Position numbers and translations under genes: made by a program. A stretch of 64,000 bases of DNA. It comes from Enterobacter cloacae complex sp. R_G8 (GTDB lineage: Bacteria; Pseudomonadota; Gammaproteobacteria; Enterobacterales; Enterobacteriaceae). The DNA is taken from NCBI RefSeq assembly GCF_024599795.1, contig NZ_CP102246.1, forward strand, positions 3,658,001 through 3,722,000, written 5' to 3'. Below the pieces are notes generated by a model. It saw only the letters and a program-made list of their open reading frames with translations. It was not told the DNA's origin and did not search any database. Below are positions 19,071 to 29,251 of the stretch, in pieces (within the stretch, counting starts at the first letter, position 1; each line of letters starts with the position of its first letter).

Positions 19071-20306
19071 TTAAGGTTTGAAGTCCAGCGGTGCATTTTT
19101 AAAGACTTCATAGACTGCCTGAGACGGTGGTTTAGGCATCTTCGCCTGACGTGCTGCAGCCAGTGCTGCAGTACATAAAGCGGGATCCCCACCTTCAGAC
19201 TTAATATCAAGAAGCATGCCGTCCGGCGCCAGTTTTATACGCAGCGTACACGTTTTACCAGTATAGGAAGACGCATCATAGAATCGGCTTTCGATAGCGG
19301 ATTTAATCTGCGCAGCATAGCCATTGATTTCAGCCCCTGTCGCACCGTTACTCTTAGTGTTACCACTTCCTGTCGGTGCTGCGTTGTTTCCTTTCGCCCC
19401 ACCGCCTGTTTTCGGCGCATTCTTACCAGAACTGAGATCGCCCAGCAGATCGTCAACGCCCGCAGCGGCAGCGGCTTTCTCCGCAGCAGCGGCCTTTTTC
19501 GCAGCGGCTTTTTCAGCAGCCGCTTTCTTATCGGCAGCGGCCTTCTCAGCAGCCGCTTTTTCAGCAGCAGCGGCTTTTTCTGCGGCCGCTTTCTCGGCTG
19601 CAGCGGCTTTCTTCGCCGCCTCGGCAGCCGCTTTCTTCTCGGCTTCCTGAGCGGCTTTTTTCGCGGCTTCTGCTTCAGCTTTCTTCTGAGCATCAGCAGC
19701 GGCTTTCTTCGCGGCTTCCGCTTCCGCTTTCTTCTGAGCATCAGCGGCGGCTTTCTTCGCGGCTTCCGCTTCCGCTTTCTTCTGGGCGTCGGCAGCGGCT
19801 TTCTTCGCCGCTTCTGCCGCTAATTTCGCCTGGGCATCAGCCTGTGCTTTGGCATCCGCTGCGGCTTTCGCTGCCGCCTCTTCCGCCTGCTTTTGCTGTT
19901 CCTGGGCTTTCTTCGCGGCCTCTTCGGCTTGCTTCTGCTGTTGTGCCTGCTCTTTCGCGGCTTCCTGCGCCTGCAAACGTTCTTTCTCAAGCTGCTTCAG
20001 ACGTTCCTGCTCGGCGGCCTGCTTTTCGCGCAGTTCTTCCGCTTGCTGTTGCGCCTGTTTTTCTCGCTGCTCTTCAGCCCGTTTTGCGCTCGCCTGCTGC
20101 TGTTGCTGACGATTATAGTTTTGCACGACCGCACCGGGATCCACCATGACGGCGTCAATGGAAGATCCTCCACCACCGCCCGCTGATGCATCAATATGCT
20201 CGTCGAACGAACTCCAGATCAGCCCTGCAAAAAGGATCACATGCAGCACTGCGGAGACGATTATCGCTCGCTTAAGCTTGTCGTTCTGTTCGGTTGCCTT
20301 TGACAC
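19071..20306 (-). CDS. tolA: Tol-Pal energy-transducing protein TolA
   Basis: TolA spans the periplasm and transmits proton-motive force from TolQR to TolB and Pal. Colicins and filamentous phage use it for entry. One membrane helix covers about residues 14-34 (IIVSAVLHVILFAGLIWSS). A very long Ala/Lys/Glu/Gln helical domain II runs from about 60 to 290. The globular domain III (about 310-411) ends with the KTCTLRIKLAPDG strand and a second cysteine in ALCTAAL. The domain II DNA contains three 48-bp tandem repeats. The 411 residues are close to the 421 of E. coli. Confidence 0.97.
   Translation of the reverse strand: MSKATEQNDKLKRAIIVSAVLHVILFAGLIWSSFDEHIDASAGGGGGSSIDAVMVDPGAVVQNYNRQQQQQASAKRAEEQREKQAQQQAEELREKQAAEQERLKQLEKERLQAQEAAKEQAQQQKQAEEAAKKAQEQQKQAEEAAAKAAADAKAQADAQAKLAAEAAKKAAADAQKKAEAEAAKKAAADAQKKAEAEAAKKAAADAQKKAEAEAAKKAAQEAEKKAAAEAAKKAAAAEKAAAEKAAAAEKAAAEKAAADKKAAAEKAAAKKAAAAEKAAAAAGVDDLLGDLSSGKNAPKTGGGAKGNNAAPTGSGNTKSNGATGAEINGYAAQIKSAIESRFYDASSYTGKTCTLRIKLAPDGMLLDIKSEGGDPALCTAALAAARQAKMPKPPSQAVYEVFKNAPLDFKP
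19662..19805 (-). repeat. Three 48-bp tandem repeats in tolA domain II
   Basis: The units 19662-19709, 19710-19757 and 19758-19805 are nearly identical. Each encodes the same 16-residue helical block (core AAADAQKKAEAEAAKK). The units differ only at a few synonymous or near-synonymous bases. Confidence 0.88.
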
Positions 20307-20334
20307 TATCGGTTCCCAAAAACTACGCGGATGA

Positions 20335-20763
20335 TCAAATAGGCTGAGTCATTAAGCCAACCGACTTAACACCCGCACTATGTAGCAAGTTCAGCGCTTT
20401 AATAATTTCATCGTAAGGCACGTCTTTCGCCCCACCGATTAAGAAGACCGTTTTCGGATTTGACTCCAGGCGTCGTTGCGCTTCAGCAATCACCTGCTCC
20501 GGCGGTAGCTGATCCATACGATCTTTCTCTACCACGACGCTGTATTGCCCTACGCCGGAAACCTCAATGATGACCGGAGGATCGTCATTGGTGCTTACCG
20601 CCTGTGATTCTGTCGCATCCGGCAGATCAACTTCCACGCTCTGGGTAATGATGGGCGCTGTCGCCATAAAGATCAGCAGCAACACCAGCAGTACGTCCAG
20701 CAGCGGAACGATATTGATTTCGGACTTGAGCTCGCGACGACCTCGTCCACGCGATCTGGCCAT
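20335..20763 (-). CDS. tolR: Tol-Pal system stator protein TolR
   Basis: TolR forms the inner-membrane proton channel with TolQ, homologous to ExbD and MotB. The 142 residues start with a basic cytoplasmic tail. A single helix spans about 18-38 and carries the essential D23 in VPLLDVLLVLLLIF. A periplasmic dimerisation domain ends in MTQPI. It lies 3 bp after tolQ and 28 bp before tolA. Confidence 0.97.
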   Translation of the reverse strand: MARSRGRGRRELKSEINIVPLLDVLLVLLLIFMATAPIITQSVEVDLPDATESQAVSTNDDPPVIIEVSGVGQYSVVVEKDRMDQLPPEQVIAEAQRRLESNPKTVFLIGGAKDVPYDEIIKALNLLHSAGVKSVGLMTQPI

Positions 20764-20766
20764 GGT

Positions 20767-21860
<1,094 letters not shown>

Positions 21861-22008
21861 TTTACATCCCGGTAATGCAACAAAAGTTAGAGCTTTTAAA
21901 CTTCGCTACTATACGCGCGGGAAAGATGGTTTGGAATGGGAGAAAGTAAACGGAGAGTAAATTTTTATGGGCTCGGGTAAGCCCATATGGTTAACGGACA
22001 TTTCTTAT

Positions 22009-22299
22009 TCAGAAGAAGAAGAAAATCAATCCAGCAAGCAGCACAAGATCGGCGATAAGCGGACAGAAAATACCCTGCCAGTGAATCGCTTTCGGACGAA
22101 AGCCCACGCCGTGAATCACGCCTGCGCACACCGCCCACATAATGAGAAAGCCGTGCCAGATCTCAAGCTCGCTGGTCTTCGCTGCAAAACGCGAAGGGTC
22201 CCAGAAGATACACCCTGCCAGCAGTAATGCCATCACTAAAGAAAGCGCCCGTAGCGGGCGCTTATCCATTACCGCATATAACGTTGCGATAATATTCAT
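22009..22299 (-). CDS. ybgE: Cyd operon membrane protein YbgE
   Basis: YbgE is a small inner-membrane protein always found after cydX. Its function is unknown, although a link to cytochrome bd is inferred from the operon. The 96 residues contain three hydrophobic stretches (about 16-34, 46-64 and 75-95) and end in a run of phenylalanines. Its ATG overlaps the last base of cydX (TAATG). Confidence 0.92.
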   Translation of the reverse strand: MNIIATLYAVMDKRPLRALSLVMALLLAGCIFWDPSRFAAKTSELEIWHGFLIMWAVCAGVIHGVGFRPKAIHWQGIFCPLIADLVLLAGLIFFFF

Positions 22300-22412
22300 T
22301 AGTGTTTTTCTTCACCCGCTTTAGTCGCTTCAACGTGCTCAAGCGCCAGGGCAGTGATGACACCAAAAGCACAGGCAAGAAGCGTCCCTAAAATCCATGC
22401 GAAATACCACAT
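22299..22412 (-). CDS. cydX: Cytochrome bd-I oxidase small subunit CydX
   Basis: CydX is a 37-residue single-helix subunit needed for stable, active cytochrome bd-I. Reading MWYFAWILGTLLACAFGVIT, it matches the E. coli protein except near the charged C-terminus. It starts 14 bp after cydB. The ribosome-binding site AAGGAG lies 7 bp before the ATG. Confidence 0.95.
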   Translation of the reverse strand: MWYFAWILGTLLACAFGVITALALEHVEATKAGEEKH

Positions 22413-22426
22413 ATTCAGCTCCTTAC

Positions 22427-23566
22427 TTAGTACATAGAGTGGGTGTTGCTTTCGATATGTTCTTTAGTGATACGACCGAACATTTTCCAGTAACACCAGA
22501 TGGTGTAGGCCAGAACAATCGGAACGAACACGCAAGCAACATAAGTCATTAAGTTCAGCGTCATATGGCTGGAGGTTGCATCCCACATAGTCAGGCTAGC
22601 ATTCAGCATGGTGCTGGATGGCATCACGAATGGGAACATAGCGATACCTGCAGTCAGGATGATGCACGCCAGCGTCAGTGAAGAGAAGACGAACGCCAGA
22701 GCACCTTTTTCCAGACGAGACGTCAGTACTGTCAGCAGCGGCAGCAACACACCCAGCGCCGGAATAGCCCACAGCACAGGCATCGTGTTGAAGTTCACCA
22801 GCCATGCACCGGCCTCACGCGCCACTTCTTTGGTCAGCGGGTTAGACGGTGCGACGTGGTTAATGGCAGAGGTCACCACGTAACCATCAATACCGTATAC
22901 CACCCAGACACCTGCCAGCGCGAAGCAGATCAGCGTGATCAGCGCGGCAACCTGAGCCGTCGCACGAGAACGCAGGTGCAGCTCACCAACAGTACGCATC
23001 TGCAGGTAGGTTGCGCCCTGGGTGATGATCATCGCCACACTGACTACGCCTGCCAGCAGACCAAACGGATTCAGCAGCTGGAAGAAGTTACCGGTGTAGT
23101 ACAGACGCATGTACTCGTCCATGTGGAACGGTACACCCTGCAGCAGGTTACCGAATGCCACACCAATCACCAGCGGTGGAACGAAGCTACCAATGAAGAT
23201 GCCCCAGTCCCACATGTTACGCCAGCGGGTGTCTTCAATCTTGGAACGGTAGTCGAAACCTACCGGACGGAAGAATAAAGACGCCAGTACCAGAATCATC
23301 GCCACGTAGAAACCGGAGAACGCAGCCGCGTAGACCATCGGCCAGGCAGCAAACAGCGCGCCGCCTGCGGTGATCAGCCACACCTGGTTACCGTCCCAGT
23401 GCGGGGCGATGGAGTTGATCATGATTCGACGCTCGGTGTCATTACGACCGAGGAAACGGGTGAGCATCCCCACCCCCATGTCGAAACCATCCGTGACAGC
23501 AAAACCGATCAGCAGAACACCGATCAACAGCCACCAGATAAAACGCAATACTTCATAATCGATCAT
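22427..23566 (-). CDS. cydB: Cytochrome bd-I ubiquinol oxidase subunit II CydB
   Basis: CydB is the structural partner of CydA in the high-affinity quinol oxidase and carries bound ubiquinone. The 379 residues equal the E. coli length and begin MIDYEVLRFIWWLLIG. Eight or nine hydrophobic helices are visible, and DGFDMGVGML is the conserved first loop. It lies 15 bp after cydA. Confidence 0.97.
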   Translation of the reverse strand: MIDYEVLRFIWWLLIGVLLIGFAVTDGFDMGVGMLTRFLGRNDTERRIMINSIAPHWDGNQVWLITAGGALFAAWPMVYAAAFSGFYVAMILVLASLFFRPVGFDYRSKIEDTRWRNMWDWGIFIGSFVPPLVIGVAFGNLLQGVPFHMDEYMRLYYTGNFFQLLNPFGLLAGVVSVAMIITQGATYLQMRTVGELHLRSRATAQVAALITLICFALAGVWVVYGIDGYVVTSAINHVAPSNPLTKEVAREAGAWLVNFNTMPVLWAIPALGVLLPLLTVLTSRLEKGALAFVFSSLTLACIILTAGIAMFPFVMPSSTMLNASLTMWDATSSHMTLNLMTYVACVFVPIVLAYTIWCYWKMFGRITKEHIESNTHSMY

Positions 23567-23581
23567 TTGATGACTCCTGTC

Positions 23582-25150
23582 TTAGCGTGCCGGCTGAGTA
23601 GTCACACCGGACTGCTCGTAGTGATAGCGACCGGTTTTCAGGCTGCTTGGGCCAAGGCGCGCGAACTTGAACATCAGGAACAGTTCAGCCACCAGGAACA
23701 GGGTGTACAGACCACAGATCAGCAGCATTGAGAAGATCAGATCGCCTGCTGTCAGCGAGGAGTTGGCCACCGCCGTTGGCAGCACCTCACCAATCGCCCA
23801 TGGCTGACGGCCATATTCCGCAACAAACCAACCGGACTCAATAGCGATCCACGGCAGCGGGATAGCATACAGCGCCGTACGCAGCAGCCATTTTTTCTCG
23901 CCGATGCGGTTACGAATCACAGACCAGAAGGACGCCGCAATGATCAGCAGCATGATGATGCCGCAGCCCACCATGATACGGAAGGCAAAGTAGAGTGGCG
24001 CTACGCGTGGAATAGAGTCTTTGGTTGCCATCTGGATCTGCGCTTCCGTCGCGTCGGAGACGTTCGGGGTATAGCGTTTCAGCAGCAGACCGTAGCCCAG
24101 ATCTTTCTTCACGTCGTTGAACTGGTCACGAACGGCCTGGTCGGTAGAACCGGCACGCAGCTGTTCCAGCAGAGCGTAGGCTTTCATACCGTTACGGATA
24201 CGGCCTTCGTGCTGCTCCATCAGTTCTTTCAGACCCGTCACCTGTTTATCAACAGAACGGGTAGCGATGATACCGAGCGCGTAAGGAATTTGAATGGCGA
24301 AGCGGTTTTCCTGCGCATCCTGGTCCGGAATACCGAACAGGGTAAAGGCAGCAGGCGCCGGTTGGGTTTCCCATTCAGCTTCGATTGCGGCAAGTTTGGT
24401 TTTCTGCACATCACCCATCTCGTAACCGGATTCATCACCCAGAACGATAACGGAGAGGATTGCAGCCATACCGAAGCTTGCAGCGATAGCAAAGGAACGC
24501 TTGGCAAAGGCGAAGTCACGACCACGCAGCATGTAGTAGGAACTGATGCCCAGGATGAACATCGCGCCGCACACATAGCCAGATGCCACGGTGTGGACGA
24601 ATTTAACCTGTGCGACCGGGTTCAGCACCAGCTCGGCAAAGCTGACCATCTCCATACGCATGGTTTCGAAGTTGAAATCAGACGCAATCGGGTTCTGCAT
24701 CCAGCCGTTTGCCACCAGGATCCACAGCGCGGACAGGTTAGACCCTAATGCCACCAGCCAGGTCACCGCCATATGCTGGACTTTGCCCAGACGGTCCCAG
24801 CCGAAGAAGAACAGACCTACAAAGGTGGATTCGAGGAAGAAGGCCATCAGACCTTCAATGGCCAGCGGCGCACCGAAGATATCCCCTACATAGTGGGAAT
24901 AATATGACCAGTTAGTCCCGAACTGGAACTCCATGGTCAAACCGGTAGCCACGCCCAGTGCGAAGTTGATACCAAACAACTTGCCCCAGAACTTGGTCAT
25001 ATCTTTATAAATCTGTTTGCCGGAGAGAACGTATACCGTTTCCATGATGGCCAGCAGGAACGCCATACCGAGCGTCAGCGGCACAAACAGGAAGTGGTAC
25101 ATCGCGGTCAAGGCAAACTGTAAGCGCGACAGTTCGACTACGTCTAACAT
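23582..25150 (-). CDS. cydA: Cytochrome bd-I ubiquinol oxidase subunit I CydA
   Basis: CydA holds haems b558, b595 and d and oxidises ubiquinol while reducing oxygen at low tension. The 522 residues equal E. coli. H19 lies in the first helix, H186-equivalent in [12 protein letters not shown], and a long periplasmic Q-loop covers about 250-380. [13 protein letters not shown] is the conserved motif near 450. A 735-bp AT-rich region with a perfect FNR box precedes it. Confidence 0.98.
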   Translation of the reverse strand: MLDVVELSRLQFALTAMYHFLFVPLTLGMAFLLAIMETVYVLSGKQIYKDMTKFWGKLFGINFALGVATGLTMEFQFGTNWSYYSHYVGDIFGAPLAIEGLMAFFLESTFVGLFFFGWDRLGKVQHMAVTWLVALGSNLSALWILVANGWMQNPIASDFNFETMRMEMVSFAELVLNPVAQVKFVHTVASGYVCGAMFILGISSYYMLRGRDFAFAKRSFAIAASFGMAAILSVIVLGDESGYEMGDVQKTKLAAIEAEWETQPAPAAFTLFGIPDQDAQENRFAIQIPYALGIIATRSVDKQVTGLKELMEQHEGRIRNGMKAYALLEQLRAGSTDQAVRDQFNDVKKDLGYGLLLKRYTPNVSDATEAQIQMATKDSIPRVAPLYFAFRIMVGCGIIMLLIIAASFWSVIRNRIGEKKWLLRTALYAIPLPWIAIESGWFVAEYGRQPWAIGEVLPTAVANSSLTAGDLIFSMLLICGLYTLFLVAELFLMFKFARLGPSSLKTGRYHYEQSGVTTQPAR

Positions 25151-25798
25151 TATGACTCCTTGCTCATCGCATGAAGACTCCGAGAGTGAACCCCGTTAGC
25201 AACGGATCCACACGCATGCCCCAATACAAAGTTATCTGCTCCCCTTCTTCGTTGCCTATTCTCTACAACAGGAAAAAGCAGTGATGAAAGGTTACAAATA
25301 CGTTAATAAAAAACTCAAATTGATCCCGTAAATATAATACGCTGCAAAACCCTTACAATAAACAGGTTTTTATTGAATCACATTTACGTTTTTCGACGGC
25401 GATCAATATATAGCAAAATTACCACTTTTCAGCCATTTTGATCGGGCACAATTTAGCGCTTTTTGATGCTTTTTTCCAAGCATTAAACATTGATTTAAAT
25501 CAAAAATAATGAGGTATGTTAATTGTGTTTTGATGTGGTAAACATAGTAAAAACCATGTTAAAGATATGTATATGAAATACAATTAAGGTTATCGAGTAG
25601 AAAGATTGATATAAACAGAAGTGATTTTTATTAACTCAGATGTGGAAGAATGAATGATTAATCCAGGACATAAATTTTAGTGCGTTTTTTGTTTTTTTCC
25701 ACTCGTTCTCTTTGAAGCAAATAAACAACAATTATTTTACTTTTCCTGCCCTGCAAATTAACACCCATTCGTGACTATTTCATGTCGTCCCGTGCGCA
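25151..25798 (-). promoter_or_regulatory. Long AT-rich control region upstream of cydA
   Basis: About 650 bp without any plausible gene separate cydA from the sucD terminator. The stretch 25260-25760 is markedly AT-rich with many A and T runs. In E. coli the cydA promoter region is likewise long, with several start sites controlled by ArcA and FNR, but mngRAB lies beyond it. No remnant of mngRAB is readable here. A perfect FNR box is at 25490-25503. Confidence 0.7.
25490..25503. promoter_or_regulatory. FNR box upstream of cydABX
   Basis: TTGAT-TTAA-ATCAA is a perfect 14-bp FNR palindrome, about 340 bp before the cydA start codon. In E. coli, FNR represses cyd under strict anaerobiosis while ArcA activates it. 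The distance implies a long leader or an upstream promoter. Confidence 0.75.
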
Positions 25799-25826
25799 AT
25801 AAAAAAGGCCGCTTTACAGCGGCCAA
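25799..25826 (-). terminator. Terminator of the sdh-suc operon
   Basis: Reading leftward, GGCCGCT-GTAA-AGCGGCC is followed by six T residues, 62 bp past the sucD stop codon. A second GC-rich hairpin (25859-25876, GCGCCC arms) sits between it and sucD and may stabilise the 3' end. Confidence 0.88.
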
Positions 25827-25885
25827 CCATGTCGAAACGGACATTTTTTTATTTCAACGCGCCCTTTTCAGGGCGCAGAGAGGAC

Positions 25886-26755
25886 TTACTTAATGATGGA
25901 TTTCAGTGCTTCGCCGATATCCGCCAGGCTGCGAACGGTCTTCACGCCTGCGGCTTCCAGCGCTGCGAATTTCTCATCAGCCGTACCTTTACCACCGGCG
26001 ATAATCGCGCCTGCGTGACCCATACGCTTACCTTTCGGCGCCGTCACACCCGCGATGTAACCGACTACTGGCTTGGTTACGTGTTCTTTGATGTAAGCAG
26101 CGGCTTCTTCTTCCGCGCTACCCCCGATCTCACCGATCATAACGATCGCTTCGGTCTGTGGATCTTCCTGGAACAGCTTCAGGATATCGATGAAGTTAGA
26201 GCCTGGGATTGGGTCACCGCCGATGCCCACACAGGTGGACTGGCCGAAGCCGTAGTCGGTGGTCTGCTTAACCGCTTCATAGGTCAGCGTACCGGAACGG
26301 GAGACGATGCCCACTTTGCCCGGTTTGTGAATGTGACCTGGCATGATGCCGATTTTGCATTCGCCTGGGGTGATCACGCCCGGGCAGTTCGGGCCGATCA
26401 TACGCACGCCCGCTTCGTCCAGCTTCACTTTCACGGTCAGCATATCCAGCGTCGGGATACCTTCAGTGATGGTGATGATCAGTTTGATGCCTGCGTCGAT
26501 CGCTTCCAGAATGGAGTCTTTGCAGAACGGTGCCGGTACGTAGATAACAGTCGCGGTTGCGCCCGTCGCTTCTACGGCTTCACGCACGGTGTTGAACACC
26601 GGCAGGCCCAGGTGCGTGGTGCCCCCTTTACCTGGGGTTACGCCGCCAACCATCTGCGTACCGTAGGCAATCGCCTGTTCGGAGTGGAAAGTCCCCTGGC
26701 TACCGGTGAAGCCCTGGCAGATAACCTTGGTATCTTTATTAATTAAAACTGACAT
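25886..26755 (-). CDS. sucD: Succinyl-CoA synthetase alpha subunit SucD
   Basis: SucD binds CoA and carries the phosphohistidine of the enzyme that makes ATP from succinyl-CoA. The 289 residues match E. coli. The N-terminal CoA-binding motif is [11 protein letters not shown] near 15-25. The phosphorylated H247 lies in [10 protein letters not shown]. It overlaps sucC by a single base (TAATG) and ends the sdhCDAB-sucABCD operon. Confidence 0.98.
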   Translation of the reverse strand: MSVLINKDTKVICQGFTGSQGTFHSEQAIAYGTQMVGGVTPGKGGTTHLGLPVFNTVREAVEATGATATVIYVPAPFCKDSILEAIDAGIKLIITITEGIPTLDMLTVKVKLDEAGVRMIGPNCPGVITPGECKIGIMPGHIHKPGKVGIVSRSGTLTYEAVKQTTDYGFGQSTCVGIGGDPIPGSNFIDILKLFQEDPQTEAIVMIGEIGGSAEEEAAAYIKEHVTKPVVGYIAGVTAPKGKRMGHAGAIIAGGKGTADEKFAALEAAGVKTVRSLADIGEALKSIIK

Positions 26756-27921
26756 TATTTCCCCTCCACTGCGGCAACAACCTGCTGAGCTGCATCCGTC
26801 AGACTTTTCGCTGCAATAATATTCAGGCCGCTGTCAGCCAGTTTTTTCGCGCCGAGTTCAGCGTTGTTACCTTCCAGACGCACAACAACCGGGACGTTAA
26901 CGCCCACTTCTTCCACCGCGCCGATGATACCGTCTGCGATCAGGTCGCAACGTACGATACCGCCGAAGATGTTCACCAGAACAGCTTTCACGTTGTCGTC
27001 AGAGAGAATGATTTTGAACGCTTCGGTTACGCGCTCTTTGGTTGCGCCACCGCCCACGTCGAGGAAGTTCGCTGGCTCGCCGCCGTGCAGCTTAACGATG
27101 TCCATGGTACCCATTGCCAGGCCCGCACCGTTAACCATGCAGCCGATGTTGCCATCCAGTGCCACGTAGTTCAGTTCCCACTGTGCAGCCTGCGCTTCAC
27201 GCGGGTCTTCCTGGGACTGGTCGCGCATTTCACGCAGATCCGGCTGGCGGAACAGAGCATTGCCGTCAGCACCCAGTTTGCCATCGAGGCAGATCAGATC
27301 GCCCTGAGTGGTGATCACCAGCGGGTTAATCTCGATCAGCGCCAGATCGCGCTCCAGGAAGATGGTCGCCAGACCCATGAAGATCTTGGTGAACTGCTGA
27401 ACCAGCTTGCCTTCCAGACCCAGTTTGAACGCCAGCTCACGGCCCTGGTAAGGCATTGGACCTGCCAGTGGATCGATAGCCACTTTGTGGATCAGGTGTG
27501 GCGTCTCTTCTGCCACTTTTTCGATTTCCACGCCGCCTTCGGTAGACGCCATGAACACCACGCGACGTGAACTACGGTCAACCACCGCGCCCAGATACAG
27601 CTCTTTCGCGATGTCGGTTGCCGCTTCAACCAGGATCTGGTTGACTGGCTGGCCGTTCGCATCTGTCTGGTAAGTGACCAGACGCTTGCCGAGCCAATGT
27701 TCAGCAAATGCACGAATTTCTTCTTTGCTCTTAACAACCTTCACACCGCCCGCTTTACCACGGCCACCAGCGTGAACCTGACATTTAACTACCCACGGGC
27801 CGGAACCGATTTTAGATGCGGCTTCTTCTGCTTCACGCGGGGTAGTACAGGCATAACCCACCGGAGCCGGTAAGCCATACCGGGCAAACAGCTGTTTGGC
27901 CTGATATTCATGTAAGTTCAT
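26755..27921 (-). CDS. sucC: Succinyl-CoA synthetase beta subunit SucC
   Basis: SucC holds the ATP-grasp nucleotide site and the succinate site. The 388 residues match E. coli. The N-terminus [20 protein letters not shown] is typical. [19 protein letters not shown] belongs to the ATP-grasp fold, and GGGATKERV to the succinyl-phosphate site. It follows sucB after 95 bp that contain a REP element. Confidence 0.98.
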   Translation of the reverse strand: MNLHEYQAKQLFARYGLPAPVGYACTTPREAEEAASKIGSGPWVVKCQVHAGGRGKAGGVKVVKSKEEIRAFAEHWLGKRLVTYQTDANGQPVNQILVEAATDIAKELYLGAVVDRSSRRVVFMASTEGGVEIEKVAEETPHLIHKVAIDPLAGPMPYQGRELAFKLGLEGKLVQQFTKIFMGLATIFLERDLALIEINPLVITTQGDLICLDGKLGADGNALFRQPDLREMRDQSQEDPREAQAAQWELNYVALDGNIGCMVNGAGLAMGTMDIVKLHGGEPANFLDVGGGATKERVTEAFKIILSDDNVKAVLVNIFGGIVRCDLIADGIIGAVEEVGVNVPVVVRLEGNNAELGAKKLADSGLNIIAAKSLTDAAQQVVAAVEGK

Positions 27922-27960
27922 GTGTTCTATCCATCCTTCAGGGTAATCGTTATCTTCAAA

Positions 27961-27997
27961 CCTGCAGGCCGGCGCAAGGCGTATCCGGCCTACAGGG
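27961..27997. repeat. REP palindrome between sucB and sucC
   Basis: The stretch GGCCGGCGCAAGGCGTATCC followed by GGCCTACA has the form of a classic enterobacterial REP sequence (GCCGGAT..CGCCTTGCGCCGGCC on the other strand). It lies in the only sizeable gap inside sucABCD and would fold in the mRNA, possibly shielding sucAB from 3' decay. Confidence 0.8.
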
Positions 27998-28016
27998 CAG
28001 GTGATGCTAAAAGGGA

Positions 28017-29237
28017 CTAGACGTCCAGCAGCAGACGCGTTGGATCTTCCAGCAGCTCTTTAATCGCTACCAGGAAGCCTACGGACTCGCGGCCGTCGAT
28101 CAGGCGGTGATCGTAAGAGAGCGCCAGATACATCATTGGCAGGATCTCCACTTTACCGTCTACCGCCATCGGACGATCTTTAATGGCATGCATACCCAGG
28201 ATCGCGCTCTGCGGCGGGTTGATGATCGGGGTAGACATCAGCGAGCCAAATACGCCACCGTTGGTAATGGTGAAGTTACCGCCGGTCAGGTCGTCTACGG
28301 TCAGCTTGCCGTCGCGGCCTTTCACGGCCAGCTCTTTAATATTTTTCTCGATGTCAGCCATACCCAGGGTATCCACATCACGCAGAACCGGGGTCACCAG
28401 GCCACGTGGGGTAGATACCGCCATGCTGACGTCGAAATAGTTGTGGTAAACCACGTCATCACCATCGATGGACGCGTTCACTTCCGGGTAGCGTTTCAGC
28501 GCTTCAACAACCGCTTTCACGTAGAAGGACATAAAGCCCAGACGGATACCGTGACGTTTTTCAAAGGCGTCACCGTACTGCTTACGCAGGTCCATGATTG
28601 GCTTCATGTTCACTTCGTTGAAGGTGGTCAGCATCGCGGTGGAGTTTTTCGCTTCCAGCAGACGCTCTGCCACACGCTTACGCAGGCGAGTCATTGGTAC
28701 ACGTTTTTCACTGCGCGCACCCAGAGCAGGCTGTGCTGCTGGTGCTGCCACAGGGGCTTTCGCTTCTGCCTGAGCAGGCGCTTTCGCCAGGTGTTTGTCG
28801 ATGTCTTCACGGGTCAGACGACCGCCTACACCGGTACCTTTGATGGCTGCCGGGTCAAGGCTGTGTTCAGCCAGCAGGCGACGGATCGCCGGGCTGAGCG
28901 CATCGTTGGTCTGTTCTTCCAGAGAAGCCTGCTGGCGCTGAGCCGGCGTAGAGGCTTTCTCTTCAGACTTCGCGCTGGACTCTTTGCCCGCACTGTTGCC
29001 TTCACGCAGGCGACCCAGGATCTGGCGAGAGGTTACGGTGGTGCCTTCGTCTTCCAGCACCGCGTCCAGAACGCCATCCGCCGAAGCCGGTACTTCCAGT
29101 ACCACTTTGTCAGTTTCGATTTCTACCAGCACTTCATCGCGCTTAACGGCATCGCCTGGTTTTTTGTGCCAGGTAGCGACGGTCGCATCTGCTACAGATT
29201 CAGGCAGGTCGGGAACAAGAATATCTACGCTACTCAT
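28017..29237 (-). CDS. sucB: 2-oxoglutarate dehydrogenase E2 component (dihydrolipoyl succinyltransferase) SucB
   Basis: SucB forms the 24-mer core of the 2-oxoglutarate dehydrogenase complex and transfers succinyl groups to CoA. Of its 406 residues, the lipoyl domain covers 1-77 with lipoylated K44 in [11 protein letters not shown]. An Ala/Pro-rich linker follows. A peripheral-subunit-binding domain lies at about 108-145 ([16 protein letters not shown]). The catalytic domain has H377 and D381 in [12 protein letters not shown]. It starts 14 bp after sucA. Confidence 0.98.
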   Translation of the reverse strand: MSSVDILVPDLPESVADATVATWHKKPGDAVKRDEVLVEIETDKVVLEVPASADGVLDAVLEDEGTTVTSRQILGRLREGNSAGKESSAKSEEKASTPAQRQQASLEEQTNDALSPAIRRLLAEHSLDPAAIKGTGVGGRLTREDIDKHLAKAPAQAEAKAPVAAPAAQPALGARSEKRVPMTRLRKRVAERLLEAKNSTAMLTTFNEVNMKPIMDLRKQYGDAFEKRHGIRLGFMSFYVKAVVEALKRYPEVNASIDGDDVVYHNYFDVSMAVSTPRGLVTPVLRDVDTLGMADIEKNIKELAVKGRDGKLTVDDLTGGNFTITNGGVFGSLMSTPIINPPQSAILGMHAIKDRPMAVDGKVEILPMMYLALSYDHRLIDGRESVGFLVAIKELLEDPTRLLLDV

Positions 29238-29251
29238 TATGTATCCTTTAA

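Noticed and set aside
19235..20186. Several Ala-, Leu- or Arg-rich open frames in both orientations over tolA
   Set aside because: They result from the repetitive Ala/Lys codons of TolA domain II and have no independent support.
21968..21988. ATGGGCT/AGCCCAT hairpin between ybgE and ybgC considered as the cyd operon terminator
   Set aside because: On the minus strand it is followed by AAAAATTT rather than a clean T run, so I cannot call it a terminator with confidence.
25829..26746. 305-codon open frame antisense to sucD
   Set aside because: It overlaps sucD along its whole length and begins inside the operon terminator.
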